Positions 20,103 to 25,100 of a stretch of 25,100 nucleotides of DNA are shown piece by piece. Made by a program: the position numbers and the translations under genes. The stretch is from Podila epigama (Eukaryota; Mortierellomycota; Mortierellomycetes; Mortierellales; Mortierellaceae), in the NCBI GenBank assembly GCA_015679605.1, contig JAAAVE010000246.1:1-25100 (forward strand), in the 5' to 3' direction. Below the pieces are notes generated by a model. The model saw only the letters and a program-made list of their open reading frames with translations. It did not search any database and was not told the DNA's origin. The first letter of the stretch is position 1; each line of letters starts with the position of its first letter.

Positions 20103-22244
20103 ATGTCGGCCTCTACCATTCGCAGCATGTTTGTGGAGCTATGGATCAGTCGACAACCATTGCATCAACTCTCGACATGCCACCTTGGTCATGCCAACAC
20201 TTTTAAACATTCGTTCCTGCGACGCAACTTCTCAACTTCCACTCTCAAACGAACTGCCGCCAACGATAATGCAGTCAGGAAAACGACCCAGGCTGCAGTT
20301 GACAAGAAGGCACCTTGGACATCCGAGGCAGATGCCCAGTTATTATCACTACGAGTCAACCAAAACAAAAAATGGCTAGAAATAGGACAAGCCCTGAACC
20401 GGGAACCGGCTACATGTATGGCCCGTTTCGAATCCACTCTCAAGCCTGAACTAGACGACTTTTGGACAAGCGAAAAGATCTCGCAACTGGAAAACTTGGT
20501 GGCCTCTGCAAAGCCTTGGTCAGCCATTAGTCAGACACTCGGCTGTCATCGACTTGCTTGTATCGAGAAATGGCGTCAACTGAGCGCAGCGGCTGTTACG
20601 AGCTCTTTGGATCCCTCTCCGCCTAAAAAGAAGACGCGGTCCAAAAAGGAACGGACAAAGGACACCTCTTCACCTCAGAGCACTCTACCCAACCTCAAAT
20701 CGATCGAGTCAGTTGTTAAGGATCTCGATATTAAAAGCTGGAACTCGTTACTGACAGACGAAGATCGGTACCGGCATCATCGGCTGTGGAAGAAAAAATC
20801 GGCGACAGGAGTTCTTGACGGACCTTCACCATTATATCTGATGAACCCAGGATGGTCCGCTAAAGAGGAGACAATACTGATTCAACATGTCTTGCAGTAT
20901 GGTCTGGATCAATGGGAACTCGCCGCCAACGGCCGGTTACGTGGACGATTCAGCGCTCAGGAGTGTCGAGCTTGTTGGAAAACCTTGGATATGTATTCGG
21001 TGTTGGCTCATGAGCAGGGATTGTCGAAGCAGGATACTACCGAGGCCTCACCCAATGCATTGAATAAGGTGAGAAAGGCGGATAATTCACAATCGACCAG
21101 AGCTGAGACCTTGGATGATCGTCTTCTCGTTCAGCATCCTCGGGATGAGACTTCCACTGAGCAACCCATATTGACCAAGCAACAACAGTATCAGTATTGG
21201 TCCCTCTGGAGGAATTATGGTGAAGAGTGGGAACATATTTCAGAAGCTATGGGCACTCTCACGCCATCAGAATGTCATGCGTACTATTCTGGGATCCGTA
21301 AGCATTTCAAGGGCTCGGAAGAAGAAATCCAACAAAAGATATTAAAGCTGGCTGCCAGCATGCATGAGCCTCCAGCAAGCCAGAAGGATTCTAATCAGCA
21401 AGAAGGAAGCTCTCGTGTACAACAGTCACAGTCATGGCCGGCGTCATCTTCGTTGTTTGATGGTGATGCTGACGACGATGATAACGATGCTGACGATTCT
21501 GGGGATGAAGATGATGAGAGTGAGGGCTCTGATGTTGTGGGAGCGAATGCTGGTGGTTCGACAACAGTTCGGAAAGGACCGTTTGTTTGGAACAAGGAGC
21601 TCTCAGTACGTCTCCGAGCTATTGTTCGTAAGAGCTACAAGTCGCGTGAGGTGCATGTTGATCAAATCAACTGGCTCTGGATCTCGCGACGAGTCCATCC
21701 AGATGCCTCCTCGAGGGTATGTGAGAATCATTGGAAGTTTTTGCATAAAGGACAGGTATCTTGGACCCACGAAGATATCAAGCGATTGGAGGAAGGGGTT
21801 CGAATGTTTGGACCAAAGAAGATGGCAGCCATTCGGGATCACTATCTGCCACATATGACCAAGGATGAGGTTACCCGACAATGGTTCCTCATCTCAGATA
21901 AAGCGGCGACAATCAGCAATGAGGAGTACTACATGCTTCATCAAGCGGTGCGGGAGCATGGCGAGGACCAATGGGACAAGGTCGTATTGGCGATGCAGTC
22001 AGTCTCACCTGGGTGGAAGAAGTTGCCTTGTCAGCGCGTTTGGGAAAGCTCGTACGTCTATTTGATGCGACACGGAGGTTCACCATGGACGCCGATACTG
22101 GATACGACTTTGCTGCGTACCGTTGATTTTGTTGGGCGGGATGATTGGTTCAGTGTTGCAAAAGTACTCCAGAATGGCAAATCAGCTTGGCAATGTCGAC
22201 TTCGGTGGTGTCAACTCATTGACCCTGTCACTGTTGAGAGTTAG
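20103..22244 (+). CDS. Multi-repeat Myb/SANT protein with mitochondrial presequence-like leader, 713 aa
   Basis: Single exon; ATG at 20103 (MSASTIRSMFVELW). Residues 1-53 are basic, Ser/Thr-rich and nearly without acidic residues, ending in FLRRNFSTSTLKRTA, which looks like a mitochondrial presequence with an RRNF-STS cleavage site. About eight Myb/SANT-like repeats follow: 69-113 (PWTSEADAQLL), 120-160 (FWTSEKISQL), about 248-300 (GWSAKEETILIQHV), 362-405 (YWSLWRNYGEEWEHI), 493-545 (FVWNKELSVRL), 552-595 (SWTHEDIKRLEEGV), 603-655 (ISNEEYYMLHQAV) and 660-705 (PWTPILDTTLL). An Asp/Glu-rich tract lies at about 453-478 and a basic KKKTRSKKERTK patch near 178-195. Myb repeats usually bind DNA in the nucleus; a mitochondrial DNA-binding role here is inference. 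No introns, unlike its neighbours. I cannot assign an orthologue. Confidence 0.8.
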   Translation: MSASTIRSMFVELWISRQPLHQLSTCHLGHANTFKHSFLRRNFSTSTLKRTAANDNAVRKTTQAAVDKKAPWTSEADAQLLSLRVNQNKKWLEIGQALNREPATCMARFESTLKPELDDFWTSEKISQLENLVASAKPWSAISQTLGCHRLACIEKWRQLSAAAVTSSLDPSPPKKKTRSKKERTKDTSSPQSTLPNLKSIESVVKDLDIKSWNSLLTDEDRYRHHRLWKKKSATGVLDGPSPLYLMNPGWSAKEETILIQHVLQYGLDQWELAANGRLRGRFSAQECRACWKTLDMYSVLAHEQGLSKQDTTEASPNALNKVRKADNSQSTRAETLDDRLLVQHPRDETSTEQPILTKQQQYQYWSLWRNYGEEWEHISEAMGTLTPSECHAYYSGIRKHFKGSEEEIQQKILKLAASMHEPPASQKDSNQQEGSSRVQQSQSWPASSSLFDGDADDDDNDADDSGDEDDESEGSDVVGANAGGSTTVRKGPFVWNKELSVRLRAIVRKSYKSREVHVDQINWLWISRRVHPDASSRVCENHWKFLHKGQVSWTHEDIKRLEEGVRMFGPKKMAAIRDHYLPHMTKDEVTRQWFLISDKAATISNEEYYMLHQAVREHGEDQWDKVVLAMQSVSPGWKKLPCQRVWESSYVYLMRHGGSPWTPILDTTLLRTVDFVGRDDWFSVAKVLQNGKSAWQCRLRWCQLIDPVTVES

Positions 22245-22456
22245 TTTATTGACGAGGGCGGCAACAGCGTAGCTATGGTTGTAGAGAATCATACCCGAGA
22301 GTAAATATTAGAAAGAGAGCAATGTTTCTCTTACTCATCATCATCATCATCATCATCGTCATCATCGTCATCATCATGCACCCTAACGTGCACTGTGCAT
22401 GTGATGAGGACGCAATATCACATCAGTCTCTGTTATGACTCCATCTTCCCTTGGAT
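22245..22456. promoter_or_regulatory. Short intergenic region with promoter of the BTB gene
   Basis: The 212 bp between two plus-strand genes contain a CAT microsatellite and must hold the Myb 3' UTR and the BTB promoter. No specific element is recognised. Confidence 0.4.
22336..22378. repeat. CAT trinucleotide microsatellite
   Basis: About fourteen CAT units with two CGT interruptions lie in the spacer upstream of the BTB gene. Not coding in either flanking gene. Confidence 0.85.
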
Positions 22457-24437
22457 ATGCCATCTTTCCACCGCAACTTTTTTTCTTCTCGACAACCAAA
22501 ACATTTGTCTCTTCTTCATATGGTATCATTCTTCACCCCGATGAGTCCTTTGCCCCAGCAACAACAACTTCCAATGATCTTGTCACATAGGGCTTATCAA
22601 GTCCCTGACGAAAGTATCGAGCTCTGTATCCCCATTTCGGCTGTTTCACCAGCCATAACTATTGCTTCCGAGCCCAGGCTAGTCCCTTGGAGCATCACCC
22701 TCAAGAACTGTCCGGCATTTCAAACAAGAGACGATACGCTGCATACAGAAAAGAATTCTTTTGATGCGGTCGCTGAGGCTTTGATCCTCAGTCTTGATCC
22801 GGGCGTGCCTGTCGTCGATTATGCCCTTCAGACCCTCGTACGTTCCTATAAGCAAATCCACGTGTTTAGTCCCAAACTCGAGCGGGATATTGCCACGCAG
22901 CCTATCACCGCTATCTGTGAAGCGCCTATTCAGCGTGAGTTCCATGTCTTGTTTGGTGAAAAGCTGCTACTTGTTTTTTATTATGTCCTCCTCAGCATGG
23001 CATTCTTTTTTACACTCTCCAACATGTACTGCATATATATGGATAGTTATTCTCGATAGACAAGATATTATCGAAGACGAGTTTTTCCATCTCCAAATAT
23101 GGCTGACAGGTACTTCTCGTCGAGAATGCCAGATGTTGACACACAAAGGATGTAATCCGACTTCCTCTGCTGTCCCACCTGTATGTGAACATTTAAACCG
23201 CCTCCTCTACTGCGAAAAAGTCCTACTGGCGCTTCGAAAAGATGAGGAGACTGCAAATGTGATCATCAAGATCCGAGAGGACGGCAGGATGACTACTAGT
23301 GATCAATACCCTGGTGCACAAAATGATGCCAGTGGCAAACACAAAAATGTTCATCGCGAGTACGACAAGGGTAACAAGAATGATCTCTCTGATGATGCCA
23401 GTGACAACAGGAACAAGGACGACCTTCAACGACATACGGTCGAACATGACACGTTGTCGCTCTCGAGAGACAGTCAAGCAGAGTCACCATTGACAGGTCA
23501 GTCACCCCATTGCCAAGACTACCCATGTACTGATACAGGCCAGCCCATATTAGGCACGCGACAAAACACGGCTGGTGTCTCTTCCACAGTCCCAAACCTG
23601 TTCCGAGCGCACAAGTCAGTCCTGGAGATCAATCCATACTTTAACCGCATGTTGAATTCAGGCTTTAAGGAGTCTCTGCGTACCATGACAACGCCGCACC
23701 AAAGTGGTGGGGAACCTCCTGAGGTGAATCGGCAACAACAACAGGCCACCTTTGACATTGCACTCTCTGACAGCTTGTTCCCAGCAAAGACGATGGGTTA
23801 CCTCTTGGATTATCTTTACTGCCAGAAACCGTTTCCTGAGGATGACTATGCGAGTAAAAGGAGCTGCCGCAATGAAACGAGTACGCTGGGGTTATCGTCG
23901 TCGTCGTCATCAAGGAATAGAGCGGCCGATGGAACATTGATTGAGCATGTTGTTCTGCGCGGTAGTCAAGGGTCCTCTCTAGTCCATCAGGTACCAGAAG
24001 CAGGTCAGACAGTATCAGCACCATCATCAGCATCGTCAATAACACCGTCTTCGTTGCTACTGTTGTACGAACCTACTGCAGCTGCTGTACCTTTGAACCA
24101 CAGTCCCCCACAACCACTTGATCATCTCGTGATTGGGTTGAACGAATGGGGGTCGCTCTACAGAGCAAGTCAGATATTGGAGCTACCAGAATTGGAGGCC
24201 ATGGCTCTACAACGCGTTCGGAACTGTCTAGATGAGGACACGGCCATGGATGAGTTTATGGACTGGGGTTACCGACACGAGGCTGTCAAAGCGATCATGA
24301 TGGATTTTTTGGTACAACGATGTCGAGCTGTCTTTGGATCTGATGCAGATAACCAGTTGCGACCGTATCTTTATGCAGATTATGAAGATCAAGTCGAGAG
24401 TCTTGTTCAACTGACTAGCCGGATTGCTAGAAAGTGA
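22457..24437 (+). CDS. BTB/POZ-domain protein with insertions, 622 aa, two exons
   Basis: Exons 22457-22934 and 23047-24437; the intron (GTGAGT...TAG, 112 nt) is phase 1 and joins PIQ-LILDRQD. The N-terminal 210 residues are not recognised but look beta-rich (ELCIPISAVSPAITI), possibly a divergent MATH-like region. The BTB fold starts at about 219 (LLALRKDEETANVIIKIRED), is interrupted by about 100 residues of hydrophilic Asp/Asn/Lys-rich sequence, and resumes at about 344 with LFRAHKSVLEINPYFNRML, the hallmark BTB segment, then ATFDIALSDSLFPAKTMGYLLDYLYC (about 394-420). A second Ser-rich insertion precedes LNEWGSLYRASQILELPELEAMA (about 525-547) and a helical BACK-like end. BTB proteins often serve as Cullin-3 substrate adaptors; that role here is inference. 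The start could also be the ATG at 22520, since the first 21 residues carry no domain signal. Confidence 0.75.
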
Positions 24438-24825
24438 GATGGGCGTTGTGGGGGTGGGGGGTTTTTTTTGGCCTCTTTTATTGGCAATGGGTGAAGATAA
24501 ACAGACGGCAGCACGGGTTAGGCGCAAGGTCGGGGGGTCAAGGTCAATCAAAGGTAATTGTAAGCAAAATGGCAATGGCAATGGCAATGGCAAAGACAAC
24601 GACAAGGACAAGGACATGTAGTTCGACAGGCAAAAAAGACTACAATACGATGAGTTGATTGTGCTTCTATTTGGTTCTTTTTATTATTATTTACAAGTTG
24701 GAGAGAAGATTTCTCAACAGTGTTTGGTATGAGTGAATATTAGATGATGCGAATGTTTTTTTAAAAAAAAAAGGCGATAAAAGAGTGGAGTGAAGTAGGC
24801 GTGTAGATGTTTGGCAAGAAAGGAT
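24438..24825. other. Convergent 3' spacer with G-run and hexamer repeat
   Basis: These 388 bp separate the BTB gene (+) from PCK1 (-). They contain G-runs followed by T-runs (24440-24470), a tandem CAATGG/GACAAG repeat (24565-24616), and A/T-rich sequence near 24757-24772. They must include both 3' UTRs. No gene is seen. Confidence 0.55.
24565..24616. repeat. Hexamer tandem repeat (CAATGG then GACAAG-like)
   Basis: About four copies of CAATGG run into three to four copies of a related GACAAG unit. Non-coding, in the 3' spacer. Confidence 0.75.
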
Positions 24826-25100
24826 TTAAAGCTTGGGACCAGCGGCGATGACCTCCTCAGAAGCCTCGGACGAGTACTTGTCAAAGTTCTCGTTGAAGAG
24901 AGTGGCAAGCTTGCGGACAGTGTTGTTGAACTCTTCGGGGGTCGAGGACTCCTTCCAGGCGGTGGCAGGGTTGAGAACATCAGAAGGAACGTTGGCCATG
25001 GCCTTGGGGATCTGGAGACCAAAGATGGGGTAGGTCTCGAACTCGGCCTCAGCGAGGGAGCCGTCGTGGATGGCGTCGATGATGGCACGCGAGTACTTGA
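24826..25100 (-). CDS. PCK1: Phosphoenolpyruvate carboxykinase (ATP), C-terminal 90 residues, partial
   Basis: The stop codon is TAA at 24828-24826; the gene runs off the right edge, so only the C-terminus is seen. The visible part reads YSRAIIDAIHDG, then FETYPIFGLQIPKAM, VPSDVLNPATAWKES and a final EVIAAGPKL. This is the conserved end of the ATP-dependent enzyme that converts oxaloacetate to phosphoenolpyruvate at the start of gluconeogenesis; the active site (P-loop, metal ligands) is outside the window. Codons are strongly biased to C-ending forms (ATC, GCC, CTC, TTC), unlike the neighbouring genes, as expected for a highly expressed metabolic gene. It converges with the BTB gene. Confidence 0.92.
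   Translation of the reverse strand, partial: KYSRAIIDAIHDGSLAEAEFETYPIFGLQIPKAMANVPSDVLNPATAWKESSTPEEFNNTVRKLATLFNENFDKYSSEASEEVIAAGPKL

Noticed and set aside
22372-22412. Hairpin-like sequence after the CAT repeat
   Set aside because: The stem is interrupted (ATCATGCA versus ATCACATGCA complement) and short; it is within chance expectation next to a microsatellite.
24440-24470. G-runs that might form a G-quadruplex
   Set aside because: Only three separated runs of three or more G are present on the strand, short of the four normally needed for an intramolecular quadruplex.
1-25100. CRISPR arrays, tRNA, rRNA, prokaryotic operons
   Set aside because: No regularly spaced direct repeats with unique spacers, no tRNA arm consensus outside coding sequence, and genes are intron-containing and eukaryotic.

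Overview
The window is nuclear DNA from a filamentous fungus. The best guess is an early-diverging lineage such as Mortierellomycota or another Mucoromycota relative. The evidence is short GT-AG introns (about 80-145 nt) in dense genes, an ATP-type phosphoenolpyruvate carboxykinase, a GPI-specific phospholipase D homologue (unusual in ascomycetes and basidiomycetes), an Ldb19-type arrestin, and abundant Gln, Asp/Gln, Ser and His low-complexity coding tracts. The lineage is inference from protein content; no rRNA or other marker is present.

Layout. 1-707: promoter/5' leader. 708-5042 (+): three-exon alpha-arrestin, 1361 aa. 5300-9121 (-): six-exon GPI-PLD homologue, 1095 aa, including a 28-nt microexon, converging on the arrestin. 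9972 to about 11888 (-): multi-exon unrecognised protein with a tentative first exon. About 11889-15322: gene-poor island that looks like transposon debris, containing a 1.37-kb giant palindrome (13269-14642). 15323-16889 (+): five-exon metaxin/Sam37. 17099-18586 (-): three-exon NDUFAF6-like complex I assembly factor. 18757-19916 (+): two-exon ZNF511-type zinc finger protein, divergent from NDUFAF6 across a 170-bp shared promoter. 20103-22244 (+): intronless protein with about eight Myb/SANT repeats and a mitochondrial presequence-like N-terminus. 22457-24437 (+): two-exon BTB/POZ protein with large insertions. 24826-25100 (-): 3' end of PCK1, running off the window.

The genes do not form an operon-like pathway. 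Three neighbours (metaxin, NDUFAF6, the Myb array) nevertheless look mitochondrial: outer-membrane beta-barrel assembly, complex I assembly, and a putative organelle-targeted Myb protein. The points most worth a second look are the palindromic element, the Myb array with a mitochondrial leader, the His/Asp module at the predicted mature N-terminus of NDUFAF6, and the unclassified gene beside the transposon-like island. I found no single system I could call new with confidence. All exon joins were read by eye from splice signals and frame.
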